From NCBI RefSeq assembly GCF_014646075.1, contig NZ_BMMT01000013.1:62001-126000 (forward strand): 64,000 nucleotides of DNA. Direction: 5' to 3'. This document shows positions 53,139 through 60,834 of the stretch, in pieces. The notes below the pieces were generated by a model, which made no database searches, was not told the DNA's origin, and saw only the letters and a program-made list of their open reading frames with translations. Both the position numbers and the translations under genes were made by a program. Origin of the DNA: Saccharopolyspora thermophila. GTDB lineage: Bacteria > Actinomycetota > Actinomycetes > Mycobacteriales > Pseudonocardiaceae. Each line of letters begins with the position of its first letter. Positions within the stretch are counted from its first letter, which is position 1.

Positions 53139-53180
53139 GACCGGATCGCTCGGCGCCTCCCCGGCGCTGGTGATCCGGTC
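53139..53180. terminator. Terminator between prcA and the convergent gene
   Basis: GACCGGATC (53139-53147) and GATCCGGTC (53172-53180) form a perfect 9-bp outer stem. Inside, GGCGC-type pairs extend a long interrupted hairpin. It lies in the 115-bp convergent gap. Confidence 0.6.
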
Positions 53181-53219
53181 GCGTGCTCTCCCGGCGATCC
53201 GGACGTCGACGCGCTGCCG

Positions 53220-54695
53220 TCAGGGCGTGGGTCGGTAGACCCGGAGCGCGGCCTCGCGCGCGGCGAAGCGGAAGCGGGAGCCACGGGGCCCGACCTCACC
53301 GTCGCTGGCCAGTGCGATCGGGCCGCCGAGGACGGCCACATCGAGGGCCGGACAGGCGCGTTCCACGTAGATGCGGCTGCGTTTCAGCGAACCGAGCATC
53401 GCGGCCGCGACGAACCGGAGCCGGGAGAAGCGGGCGTCGGCGCGCACGTAGCGCACGTCCAGCAGCCCGTTGTCCAGGTTCGGGCGCCAGGTCGGGGCGA
53501 AGCCGCGCGGGGCGTAGGCGCCGTTGCCGACGAACAACACCCACACCCGCTGCCGCCGCCCGTCCAGCTCCAACTCCAGCGGTGTGGACTCGTGGAGCAC
53601 CCGCACCAGGGCCGCGGCGGTCGCGGGCCACTTGCCCCAGCGCCTCTGCCACTTCTCCCGGAACCGCACCATGTCGGGGTAGCCGCCGAGGCTGGCCGTG
53701 TTGAGGAACCAGCGGGTCCGCTGCCCGTCGATGCGGACCGTGCCGAGGTCCACGGTGCAGCCGTGCCCGTGCCGGACGGCGTCGGCCACCGCATCGGTGC
53801 CGGAGATGCCGAGGTCGGTGGCGAAGTGGTTGAGCGTGCCCGTGGGCAGCACCGCGAGGGGCATCCCGTGCCGTGCCGCGACGGCGGCCACCGCCGCCAC
53901 CGTGCCGTCGCCGCCCGCCACCCCGAGCACGCGCGCCGACTCCCGGCGGGCCAACCGGTCCACCTCGGCGACCAGGTCCCGGCCGGAGCCGGGGTAGCAC
54001 ACCTGCGCGGCGGGCCAGTGCCGCCCGATCCACTCCTGCGGTGACACCGCGCCGTCCCCCGCCTCCGGGTTGACCAGCACCGCCATGCCCGCGCCGTCGC
54101 GCAGCGCCGGGAGCTGCGCCAGGGTCGCCTCGGCCGCGTGCGCGACCGGGCGCACCGGCCACCACAGGCGGGTCGCCCACGCCGCCCCGGCGCCGATCGC
54201 GGCTCCGACGGCCACATCGCTGGGCCAGTGCACCCCGGTGTGCACCCGCGAGTAGGCCACCGCCACCGCGGCCGGCGCGACGAGCGCGCCCGCCACCGGC
54301 GACTCCAGGGCCACGGCGGTGGCGAACGCCGCCGCCGAGGCCGCGTGCCCGGACGGGAACGACGAGGACGCCGGCGGGGCGGTGAGCCTGCGGTGCGGGG
54401 CGACCAGCCCGGCCGGGGGACGGCGGCGCTGCAGCAGCGGTTTGCCGACCAGGTTCGTGGTGGCGCTGGCCCCCGCGATGGCCGCGATGCCCCGAATGGC
54501 TGCCCGCCGGGTGCTCCCGCTGCGTAACCCGAGCAGTGCGGCGACCCCCAACCACAACATGCTGTGGTTGGCGGAGGTGCTGAGCACCTTCAGGCCGATG
54601 TCCGCGGCCGTGCGCGGCAGCACCGCGCTGCCCAGCGCCAGCCGTCCGTCGGCTCTCCTGGCGTGGTCGATGACGCGGTGCAACCATCCCAGCAC
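53220..54695 (-). CDS. PAP2 phosphatase-diacylglycerol kinase fusion protein
   Basis: This 491-residue protein joins two lipid-enzyme domains. The N-terminal PAP2 phosphatase (about 1-190, several transmembrane helices) shows KPLLQRRRPP, SSFPSGHAASA and SRVHTGVHWPSDV, the three phosphatase motifs. The C-terminal lipid-kinase domain (about 200-491) shows VLVNPEAGDG, VAGGDGTVAAVAA and LPTGTLNHFATDL. The fusion could dephosphorylate and rephosphorylate isoprenoid or diacylglycerol lipids. The GTG at 54695 was chosen because TAGCGT lies 7 nt upstream; GTG 54704 overlaps that hexamer. It is antisense between prcA and pafA, where mycobacteria have unrelated genes. Confidence 0.85.
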   Translation of the reverse strand: MLGWLHRVIDHARRADGRLALGSAVLPRTAADIGLKVLSTSANHSMLWLGVAALLGLRSGSTRRAAIRGIAAIAGASATTNLVGKPLLQRRRPPAGLVAPHRRLTAPPASSSFPSGHAASAAAFATAVALESPVAGALVAPAAVAVAYSRVHTGVHWPSDVAVGAAIGAGAAWATRLWWPVRPVAHAAEATLAQLPALRDGAGMAVLVNPEAGDGAVSPQEWIGRHWPAAQVCYPGSGRDLVAEVDRLARRESARVLGVAGGDGTVAAVAAVAARHGMPLAVLPTGTLNHFATDLGISGTDAVADAVRHGHGCTVDLGTVRIDGQRTRWFLNTASLGGYPDMVRFREKWQRRWGKWPATAAALVRVLHESTPLELELDGRRQRVWVLFVGNGAYAPRGFAPTWRPNLDNGLLDVRYVRADARFSRLRFVAAAMLGSLKRSRIYVERACPALDVAVLGGPIALASDGEVGPRGSRFRFAAREAALRVYRPTP

Positions 54696-54702
54696 GCAAA
54701 AC

Positions 54703-54708
54703 ACGCTA
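54703..54708 (-). promoter_or_regulatory. Leaderless -10 element of the PAP2-kinase gene (TAGCGT)
   Basis: TAGCGT on the minus strand ends 7 nt before GTG 54695. It shares a divergent region of about 70 bp with the pafA promoter. Confidence 0.45.
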
Positions 54709-54751
54709 CCGGTGCCCGAACGGCGGACCGCCGCGAACCGCTGTTTGCGCC

Positions 54752-54757
54752 TAGTGT
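54752..54757 (+). promoter_or_regulatory. Leaderless -10 element of pafA (TAGTGT)
   Basis: TAGTGT ends 6 nt before ATG 54764. A near inverted repeat, GCAAAACA/TGTTTGC, spans the region between this element and the divergent TAGCGT. Confidence 0.5.
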
Positions 54758-54763
54758 GGAGTC

Positions 54764-56122
54764 ATGCAGCGGCGGATCTTCGGCATCGAAACCGAGTTCG
54801 GGGTCACCTGCACCTTCCACGGGCAGCGTCGACTGTCCCCGGACGAGGTCGCCAGGTACCTGTTCCGACGGGTCGTGTCGTGGGGGCGGTCGTCCAACGT
54901 CTTCCTCCGCAACGGGGCCAGGCTCTATCTGGACGTGGGCTCCCATCCGGAGTACGCCACGGCCGAATGTGACGACCTCGTCCAGCTCGTCACCCACGAC
55001 AAGGCGGGCGAGCGGATCCTGGAGGACCTGCTCATCGACGCGGAGAGGAGGTTGGCCGACGAGGGCATCGGCGGGGACATCTTCCTGTTCAAGAACAACA
55101 CCGACTCGGCCGGCAACTCCTACGGCTGCCACGAGAACTACCTGGTGGGCCGGTCCGGCGAGTTCTCCCGCATCGCCGACGTGCTGCTGCCGTTCCTGGT
55201 GACCCGCCAGCTCATCTGCGGTGCGGGAAAGGTGCTGCAGACTCCGCGCGGCGCGGTGTACTGCCTGTCGCAGCGCGCCGAGCACATCTGGGAGGGCGTC
55301 TCCAGCGCCACGACCCGCTCTCGGCCGATCATCAACACGCGGGACGAGCCGCACGCCGACGCCGAGCGCTACCGCCGGCTGCACGTCATCGTCGGCGACT
55401 CCAACATGTCCGAGGTGACCACACTGCTGAAGGTGGGCTCGGCGAACCTGGTGCTGGAGATGGTTGAGCAGGGCGTGCAGTTCCGGGACTTCAGCCTGGA
55501 CAACCCGATCCGCGCCATCCGGGAGATCAGCCACGACCTGTCCGGGCGGCGCACCGTCCGGCTGGCCGGCGGGCGGGAGGCATCCGCGCTGGACATCCAG
55601 CAGGAGTACTACGGCCGCGCGGTGGACCACGTGGCGCGGCGCGGTTCGGACCCGATGACCGAGCGGATCCTGGAGCTGTGGGGCCGCACCCTGGAGGCCA
55701 TCGAGAAGCAGGACTTCTCGCTGATCGACCGGGAGATCGACTGGGCGATCAAGCACCGGCTGCTGGAGCGCTACCAGAGCAAGCACGGCCTGGAGCTGTC
55801 CAGCCCGCGCATCGCCCAGCTGGACCTGGCCTACCACGACATCCGCCGGGGGCGCGGGCTGTTCGACATGCTGCAGCGCAAGGACCTGGTGGACCGGGCG
55901 ACCGAGGACGGGGAGATCGAGGCGGCCAAGGACACGCCGCCGCAGAGCACCCGGGCGAAGCTGCGCGGTGACTTCATCGCGGCCGCGCAGGCGGCGGGCC
56001 GGGACTTCACGGTCGACTGGGTGCACCTGAAGCTGAACGACCAGGCCCAGCGGACGGTGCTGTGCAAGGACCCGTTCCGGGCGGTGGACGAGCGGGTGGA
56101 GCGGCTGATCAGCTCCCTCTGA
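54764..56122 (+). CDS. pafA: Pup-protein ligase
   Basis: This 452-residue glutamine-synthetase-fold enzyme activates the Pup C-terminal Glu with ATP and ligates it to substrate lysines. The N-terminus [13 protein letters not shown] has Glu9 and Glu11 of the active site. [20 protein letters not shown] and [17 protein letters not shown] match M. tuberculosis PafA. The C-terminal [20 protein letters not shown] is the conserved OB-like end. It lacks the Dop loop, which separates it from dop. A strong terminator follows, so pafA is transcribed apart from pafBC. Confidence 0.97.
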   Translation: MQRRIFGIETEFGVTCTFHGQRRLSPDEVARYLFRRVVSWGRSSNVFLRNGARLYLDVGSHPEYATAECDDLVQLVTHDKAGERILEDLLIDAERRLADEGIGGDIFLFKNNTDSAGNSYGCHENYLVGRSGEFSRIADVLLPFLVTRQLICGAGKVLQTPRGAVYCLSQRAEHIWEGVSSATTRSRPIINTRDEPHADAERYRRLHVIVGDSNMSEVTTLLKVGSANLVLEMVEQGVQFRDFSLDNPIRAIREISHDLSGRRTVRLAGGREASALDIQQEYYGRAVDHVARRGSDPMTERILELWGRTLEAIEKQDFSLIDREIDWAIKHRLLERYQSKHGLELSSPRIAQLDLAYHDIRRGRGLFDMLQRKDLVDRATEDGEIEAAKDTPPQSTRAKLRGDFIAAAQAAGRDFTVDWVHLKLNDQAQRTVLCKDPFRAVDERVERLISSL

Positions 56123-56143
56123 GGTTCACGCTTTCGGGTAAGA

Positions 56144-56176
56144 GTGCAGGGCGCCTGCGACACAGGCGCCCTGCAC
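56144..56176 (+). terminator. Terminator hairpin after pafA
   Basis: GTGCAGGGCGCCTG (56144-56157) and CAGGCGCCCTGCAC (56163-56176) form a perfect 14-bp stem with a 5-nt loop, 22 nt downstream of the pafA stop. The 233-bp gap holds no gene after it. Confidence 0.75.
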
Positions 56177-56343
56177 CGTCCAGTGGTTCGGGTGTGGGTG
56201 CGCGGAGCTCGTGTGGTTCTCGCTGGACCGAGGTGGGCGTGGGTGTGCAGACCCGAGGGCGCCCTGACCACCTGGTCCGCGGCCGGGCGGCTGAACTGCG
56301 GCGACACGCCCCCACCCAAACACATGATCGAATGCCGCGGAGC

Positions 56344-56349
56344 TAGAGT
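56344..56349 (+). promoter_or_regulatory. Leaderless -10 element of pafB (TAGAGT)
   Basis: TAGAGT ends 6 nt before GTG 56356. No ribosome-binding site is present. Transcription from here would give a pafBC message separate from pafA. Confidence 0.5.
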
Positions 56350-56355
56350 TTCGAA

Positions 56356-57333
56356 GTGGCCACTGCGCGTGCGGAACGCTTGGTGAACCTGGTGCTGTGT
56401 CTGCTGTCGACGCGCCAGTACCTCACTGCGGAACGGATTCGGGCGATCGTGCCGGGCTATGCCGGCGCACCCACCGACGAGGCGTTCTTCCGGACCTTCG
56501 AGCGCGACAAGGCCGAGCTGCGCGACCTGGGGATCCCGCTGGAGACGGGGCGCAACTCCGCCTTCGACACCACCGACGGCTACCGCATCGCCCGCCGGGA
56601 CTACGAGCTCGGCGACATCGACCTGGAACCCGACGAGGCCGCCGCGGTCGCGCTGGCCGTCCGGCTGTGGGACTCGCCGGAGTTCACCGCGGCCGCCCGG
56701 GGCGCGCTGCTGAAGCTGCGTGCCGCCGGGGTGGACGTCGACGAGCGTGCCTCGGCGGGCGTGGAACCGAAGGTGCGCACCAGCGAGCCCGCGTTCGCGC
56801 CGCTGCTGGCGGCGGTGCAGGCGGGCCGGGTGGTGGAGTTCGACTACCGGCGACCGAGCAGCCCGGAGGCGCACCGCCGCACCGTGGAACCGTGGGGCGT
56901 GGTGTCCTGGCGCGGCCGCTGGTACCTCGTCGGGCACGACCGGGACCGGCAGGCCCCGCGGTGCTTCCGGTTGTCCCGGATCCTCGGGGAGGTGCGCGCG
57001 GTCGGAGCGGCCGGTCAGGTGCAGCGCCCGCCGGACACCGACCTGCTCCGCTTCGTCGCCGGTGAGCAGCGCGAACCGCCGCCGAGCACGCTGGCCCGGG
57101 TGTGGGTGGCGGACGGGCGCGCCCACGGACTGCGGCGGCGGGCGCGGGTGGTGGGCGCCATGGAGCTCGCCGGCGATCGGGGGGACGTGCTGGAGCTGGA
57201 GCTGAGCTACCCGGAGTCGGCGGCGAGCTGGATCGCCGGGTATGGCCCGGACGTGGCGGTGCTGGAGCCGGACACGCTGCGCAAGACCGTCCACGAGATC
57301 CACCTGGACGTGCTGGACGAGGGGGGCCGATGA
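56356..57333 (+). CDS. pafB: WYL-domain transcriptional regulator PafB
   Basis: This 325-residue protein has a winged-helix N-terminal domain (ARAERLVNLVLCLLSTRQYL, then FFRTFERDKAELRDLGIPLE), a middle WYL domain (VEFDYRRPSSPEAHRRTVEPWGV, then RGRWYLVGHDRDRQAPRCFRLSRI), and a C-terminal WCX domain (SYPESAASWIAGYGPDVAVLEP). With PafC it forms the PafBC activator that switches on many DNA-damage genes independently of LexA; the WYL domain is thought to sense a nucleic-acid signal. The start GTG 56356 has a leaderless -10. It overlaps pafC by 4 bp (ATGA). Confidence 0.95.
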   Translation: MATARAERLVNLVLCLLSTRQYLTAERIRAIVPGYAGAPTDEAFFRTFERDKAELRDLGIPLETGRNSAFDTTDGYRIARRDYELGDIDLEPDEAAAVALAVRLWDSPEFTAAARGALLKLRAAGVDVDERASAGVEPKVRTSEPAFAPLLAAVQAGRVVEFDYRRPSSPEAHRRTVEPWGVVSWRGRWYLVGHDRDRQAPRCFRLSRILGEVRAVGAAGQVQRPPDTDLLRFVAGEQREPPPSTLARVWVADGRAHGLRRRARVVGAMELAGDRGDVLELELSYPESAASWIAGYGPDVAVLEPDTLRKTVHEIHLDVLDEGGR

Positions 57334-58301
57334 CGAGCGCGACCGAGCGGCTGCCCCGGCTGCTGGCGCTGGTTCCCTACCTGCTGAGCCGCCCAGGCAT
57401 CCCGATCGCCGACGCCGCGGCCGACTTCGGCGTCACCGAGCAGCAGCTCCGCAAGGACCTGGAGCTGCTGTGGATGTGCGGGCTGCCCGGATACGGGCCG
57501 GGCGATCTGATCGACCTGTCCTTCGAGAGCGACTCGATCACCGTCACCTACGACGCGGGCATGCGCCGACCGCTGCGGCTGACCGCGTCCGAGGCGACCG
57601 CGCTGCTGGTGGCGCTGCGGGCGCTGGCCGACACCCCCGGCATCACCGACACCGACGCGGTGCAGCGGACGCTGGCGAAGGTGGAGAACGCGGTCGGGCA
57701 GGCCCGGCCGGCCGGTGTGGTCGTCGGGCTGGAGGGCCGTGAGAGCGCGGTGCGGCCGGGAGTGCGGGCGTCGGTGCAGGACGCCACGACGCGGCGGCGG
57801 GCGCTGTGGATGCGCTACTACACGGCCTCCCGCGACGAGATCAGCGAGCGGACCGTGGACCCGATGCGGCTGCTGCTCATCGACGGGCGCAGCTACCTGG
57901 AGGCGTGGTGTCGCAGCGCGTCGGGGGTGCGGCTGTTCCGGCTCGACCGCATCGACGAGGTCGAGGTGCTCGGCGAACCGGCCCGGCCGCCGTCGGACGC
58001 CGAACCGACCGACGTCTCCGCGGGCCTGTTCCGCCCGCTGCCCGACCAGCCCAGCGCGGAGCTGGAGCTGGAGCCGGACGCGCGGTGGATCGCCGAGTAC
58101 TACCCGGTGGACGAGCTGGTGGAGCTGCCGCGGGGGCGCGCCCGGGTGCGGATGCGCTACTCCGACCGGTCCTGGATGGTGCGCCTGGTGCTGGGCCAGG
58201 GTGGGCAGGTGCGGGTGATCAGCCCGCCGGAGCTGGCCCGTGACGTGCGTCAACGTGCGGAAGACGCGTTGACGCGGGCACGTCACCTGCCATCCACCTG
58301 A
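57330..58301 (+). CDS. pafC: WYL-domain transcriptional regulator PafC
   Basis: This 323-residue protein has the same three-part order as PafB. The winged helix is RLPRLLALVPYLLSRPGIPI, then FGVTEQQLRKDLELLWMCG. The WYL segment is LWMRYYTASRDEISERTVDP, then GRSYLEAWCRSASGVRLFRLDRI. The WCX region is ARWIAEYYPVDELVELPRGRARVRM. The ATG overlaps the pafB stop codon, so the two are translationally coupled, as expected for an obligate heterodimer. PafBC controls the mycobacterial DNA-damage response; the same role here is inferred from full domain conservation. Confidence 0.94.
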   Translation: MTSATERLPRLLALVPYLLSRPGIPIADAAADFGVTEQQLRKDLELLWMCGLPGYGPGDLIDLSFESDSITVTYDAGMRRPLRLTASEATALLVALRALADTPGITDTDAVQRTLAKVENAVGQARPAGVVVGLEGRESAVRPGVRASVQDATTRRRALWMRYYTASRDEISERTVDPMRLLLIDGRSYLEAWCRSASGVRLFRLDRIDEVEVLGEPARPPSDAEPTDVSAGLFRPLPDQPSAELELEPDARWIAEYYPVDELVELPRGRARVRMRYSDRSWMVRLVLGQGGQVRVISPPELARDVRQRAEDALTRARHLPST

Positions 58302-58307
58302 GCCAGC

Positions 58308-58313
58308 TACGGT
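58308..58313 (+). promoter_or_regulatory. Leaderless -10 element of the small membrane protein gene (TACGGT)
   Basis: TACGGT ends 6 nt before GTG 58320, just after the pafC stop codon. Confidence 0.45.
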
Positions 58314-58319
58314 GACCGC

Positions 58320-58520
58320 GTGCCGTACGTGTGGAGTCTGGTGTTGCTGGCGGTCGGCCTGGTGCTGCTGGCCCTGCTGCTGGTCCGGGTGGTCCGGGGA
58401 CTGCGGCGGTTCCGGTCGGTGCAGCGACAGGTCGTCGACGACCTCAACGACCGCAGCGGCCTGGTGAAGGCGCGCGTGGCGGGGCTGAAGGTGGCGTTCG
58501 CCGAACGCCGCCGACGCTGA
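58320..58520 (+). CDS. Small single-pass membrane protein
   Basis: This 66-residue protein has a hydrophobic helix (YVWSLVLLAVGLVLLALLLV, residues 3-22) followed by a basic cytoplasmic tail (RGLRRFRSVQRQVVDDLNDRS, then VAGLKVAFAERRRR). It looks like a small bacterial membrane protein of unknown function that is often found between pafC and tatA in actinobacteria. GTG 58320 has a leaderless-type -10. It could work with the Tat translocase or be independent. Confidence 0.6.
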   Translation: MPYVWSLVLLAVGLVLLALLLVRVVRGLRRFRSVQRQVVDDLNDRSGLVKARVAGLKVAFAERRRR

Positions 58521-58556
58521 CGCTCAGCGGCCCTGTTTGTCCACCCCTGCCGCGCG

Positions 58557-58562
58557 TATCAT
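58557..58562 (+). promoter_or_regulatory. Candidate -10 (TATCAT) of tatAC
   Basis: TATCAT is a 5/6 match to the consensus and lies 34 nt before ATG 58597. The leader of about 28 nt includes GAAAGG. TTGTCC at 58537-58542 is a possible -35, though with only 14 bp of spacing. Confidence 0.4.
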
Positions 58563-58596
58563 CGCGAGCAGGGACATCACGAAAGGTTGTGCACGG

Positions 58597-58869
58597 ATGG
58601 GTTTGCCTGGTGGCTGGGAGCTCGTCGTCATCGTCTTGGTGCTGGTGCTGCTGTTCGGTGCCACCAAGCTCCCGCAGATGGCCCGCTCGCTCGGCCAGTC
58701 CGCCCGGGTGTTCAAGGCCGAAGCGCGCGGCCTGAAGGCCGACGAGGAAGCGGCGAAGAAGGCGCAGGCCGAGCGCGAGCAGAAGCCGGAGCTCAGCGCC
58801 GGTGAGGCGAGCCCGCCGCCGGCCGCGTCACCGGCGGATGACAAGCAGCGCCACGACCAGAAGAACTGA
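58597..58869 (+). CDS. tatA: Sec-independent translocase subunit TatA
   Basis: This 90-residue component oligomerises to form the pore for folded twin-arginine substrates. It begins with the transmembrane helix ELVVIVLVLVLLFGATKLPQM, which has the FG-hinge (residues 20-21) followed by the amphipathic helix ARSLGQSARVFKAEARGLK. The C-terminal 50 residues are charged and low complexity. ATG 58597 follows GAAAGG by about 10 nt. tatC follows 20 bp later, so the two form an operon as in mycobacteria (Rv2094c-Rv2093c). Confidence 0.94.
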   Translation: MGLPGGWELVVIVLVLVLLFGATKLPQMARSLGQSARVFKAEARGLKADEEAAKKAQAEREQKPELSAGEASPPPAASPADDKQRHDQKN

Positions 58870-58889
58870 GTGAGGGACGGGACAACACG

Positions 58890-59840
58890 GTGGCTGGTCC
58901 ACTGCGTCGCCTGAACCCGTTCCGCAAGGACCGCCGTCGGTGGGGGCGCAGGCACAACCCCGACGGCACCATGTCGCTCGTCGACCACCTCTTCGAACTG
59001 CGGTACCGGTTGGGCGTGGCCATGACGGCGGTGGTCGTCGGGGCCGTCTTCGGGATCTGGTGGTTCGCCCACCCGGTCTTCGGCCTGCCCCCGCTCAGCG
59101 AGATCCTGATGGGGCCGTACTGCGCGCTGCCCGTCGAGCAGCGGCTCAGCCCCAACGGGCGTTGTCAGCTGCTGCAGACCGAGCCGTTCGAGATCTTCAT
59201 GCTGACGCTGAAGGTCGGCATGGCGGTGGGCGCGCTGGTGTTCAGCCCGGTGTGGCTCTATCAGCTGTGGGCGTTCATCACCCCCGGGCTGTATGACAAG
59301 GAACGCAAGTTCGCGCGCACCTTCGTGTTCTTCGCCTCGATCCTGTTCGCCGCCGGTGCGGTGCTGGCGTACTTCGTGCTGCCCGAGGCACTGACGTTCA
59401 TGGCCGGATTCGGCGGGGACGCGTTCTTCACCGCGCTCACCGGTGGCAAGTACATCAACTTCATGCTGCTGCTGCTGGTGATCTTCGGCGTCAGCTTCGA
59501 GCTGCCGCTGATCCTGGTGATGCTGAACCTGGCCGGGATCGTCAGCTACGCCAAGATCAAGAGCTGGTGGCGGGGCCTGGTGTTCGCGCTGTTCGTGTTC
59601 GCCGCGGTCGCCACGCCGGGGCAGGACCCGTTCTCGATGCTGGCGCTGGCGGCGGCGCTGTGCCTGCTGTTCCTGGTCGCGGCGTTGATCTGCCGGGCCA
59701 ACGACAAGCGCCGGGAGAAGAAGCTGGCGGCCCAGGGCCTGATCGGGGTGGGCCTGGACGAGGCGTCCCCGATCGACTACCGGCCCTCGGACATCGACAC
59801 CACGCCGTCGAAGCTCTCCCAGACCGACGACGTCACGTGA
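58890..59840 (+). CDS. tatC: Sec-independent translocase subunit TatC
   Basis: This 316-residue six-helix membrane protein recognises twin-arginine signal peptides. MSLVDHLFELRYRLGVAMTAV is the conserved N-terminal motif. Later segments KVGMAVGALVFSPVWLYQLWAFITPGLY and FGVSFELPLILVMLNLAGIVS hold the signal-peptide-binding Phe and Glu region. The tail (after about 270) is cytoplasmic and charged. GTG 58890 has GGGA upstream. It is adjacent to tatA. Confidence 0.95.
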   Translation: MAGPLRRLNPFRKDRRRWGRRHNPDGTMSLVDHLFELRYRLGVAMTAVVVGAVFGIWWFAHPVFGLPPLSEILMGPYCALPVEQRLSPNGRCQLLQTEPFEIFMLTLKVGMAVGALVFSPVWLYQLWAFITPGLYDKERKFARTFVFFASILFAAGAVLAYFVLPEALTFMAGFGGDAFFTALTGGKYINFMLLLLVIFGVSFELPLILVMLNLAGIVSYAKIKSWWRGLVFALFVFAAVATPGQDPFSMLALAAALCLLFLVAALICRANDKRREKKLAAQGLIGVGLDEASPIDYRPSDIDTTPSKLSQTDDVT

Positions 59841-59888
59841 CCTGAGCTGCTGGCCAAGCCGGGGTGCGGTGGGCGAAGATGCTGCCTC

Positions 59889-60767
59889 GTGCGCTGTGTC
59901 CTGGTGATCAACCCGGCGGCCGGTGGTGGGATTTCCGCGGCCGTGGCCCGCGAAGTCATCAGTCACCTCCGCGCCGTCTGCGACGTGCGGACCGTGCTGG
60001 CGAGCGACCCGGGCGCAACGGCTGCCGCGGCCCGGCGCGCGGTGGCCGACGGTGCTGATGTGCTCGCCGTGGTCGGTGGTGACGGGGTCGCGCACCTGGC
60101 GGTACAGGCGTGCGCCGGAACGAGCACGGCGCTGGCGTTGATCCCGGCCGGTACCGGCAACGACCTCGCCCGTGGGCTGGGCGTGCCGCTGCAGCCGATC
60201 GCCGCCGCGCGGGCCGCCGCCACCGCGCTGGGGGAGGGGCGCCGCCGCCACATCGACCTCGGCAAGATCGCCGGTGGCGGCTGGTTCGCCACGGTGCTGT
60301 GCGCGGGCTTCGACGCGCGGGTCAACGCGCGTGCGAACCGGATGCGGTGGCTGCGCGGGCAGCGCCGCTACGACGTGGCCGTGGTGCGGGAGCTGATCGG
60401 CCTGCACGCCATGCCGTTGCGGGTGGAGACCGAGTCGGGCACCACCGAGCTGGACGCCACGCTGGTCGCGGTCGGCAACACCGCCTGCTACGGCGGTGGC
60501 ATCCCGGTGTGCCCCGACGCGGACCCGACCGACGGGGCGTTCGACCTGACGATCGTTGGCCGGGTGTCCCGACTGGACCTGGTGCGGATCCTGCCTCGCC
60601 TGCGCACCGGGCGGCACGTCGAGCATCCGGCGGTGTGCACGCTGCGGGCCCGCACGGTGCGGTTGGGCGGCGAGAACGGCTGGGTGGCTTTCGCCGACGG
60701 TGAACCGCAGGCACGCCTGCCGCTGAGCATGCGGTGCGTGCTGGGTGCGCTGCCGGTGCTGCTGTGA
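59889..60767 (+). CDS. Diacylglycerol/lipid kinase family protein
   Basis: This 292-residue DagK-like enzyme begins CVLVINPAAGGGISAAVARE and has the ATP-binding segment VVGGDGVAHLAVQA, with GGDGV in place of the usual GGDGT, and PAGTGNDLARGLGV. These are motifs of the DAGK catalytic domain. The C-terminal ENGWVAFADGEPQ is also typical. It phosphorylates a lipid such as diacylglycerol using ATP. It stands between tatC and helY, where mycobacteria have no gene. GTG 59889 was chosen because the conserved protein starts there; no ribosome-binding site is obvious. helY follows 67 bp later. Confidence 0.86.
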   Translation: MRCVLVINPAAGGGISAAVAREVISHLRAVCDVRTVLASDPGATAAAARRAVADGADVLAVVGGDGVAHLAVQACAGTSTALALIPAGTGNDLARGLGVPLQPIAAARAAATALGEGRRRHIDLGKIAGGGWFATVLCAGFDARVNARANRMRWLRGQRRYDVAVVRELIGLHAMPLRVETESGTTELDATLVAVGNTACYGGGIPVCPDADPTDGAFDLTIVGRVSRLDLVRILPRLRTGRHVEHPAVCTLRARTVRLGGENGWVAFADGEPQARLPLSMRCVLGALPVLL

Positions 60768-60834
60768 CGGGCCCGGCACCGGCGGGCTGCCCAGTGCTGC
60801 GACGCCGGTCGGGGTGATGTGAAAACCTTGGGGG

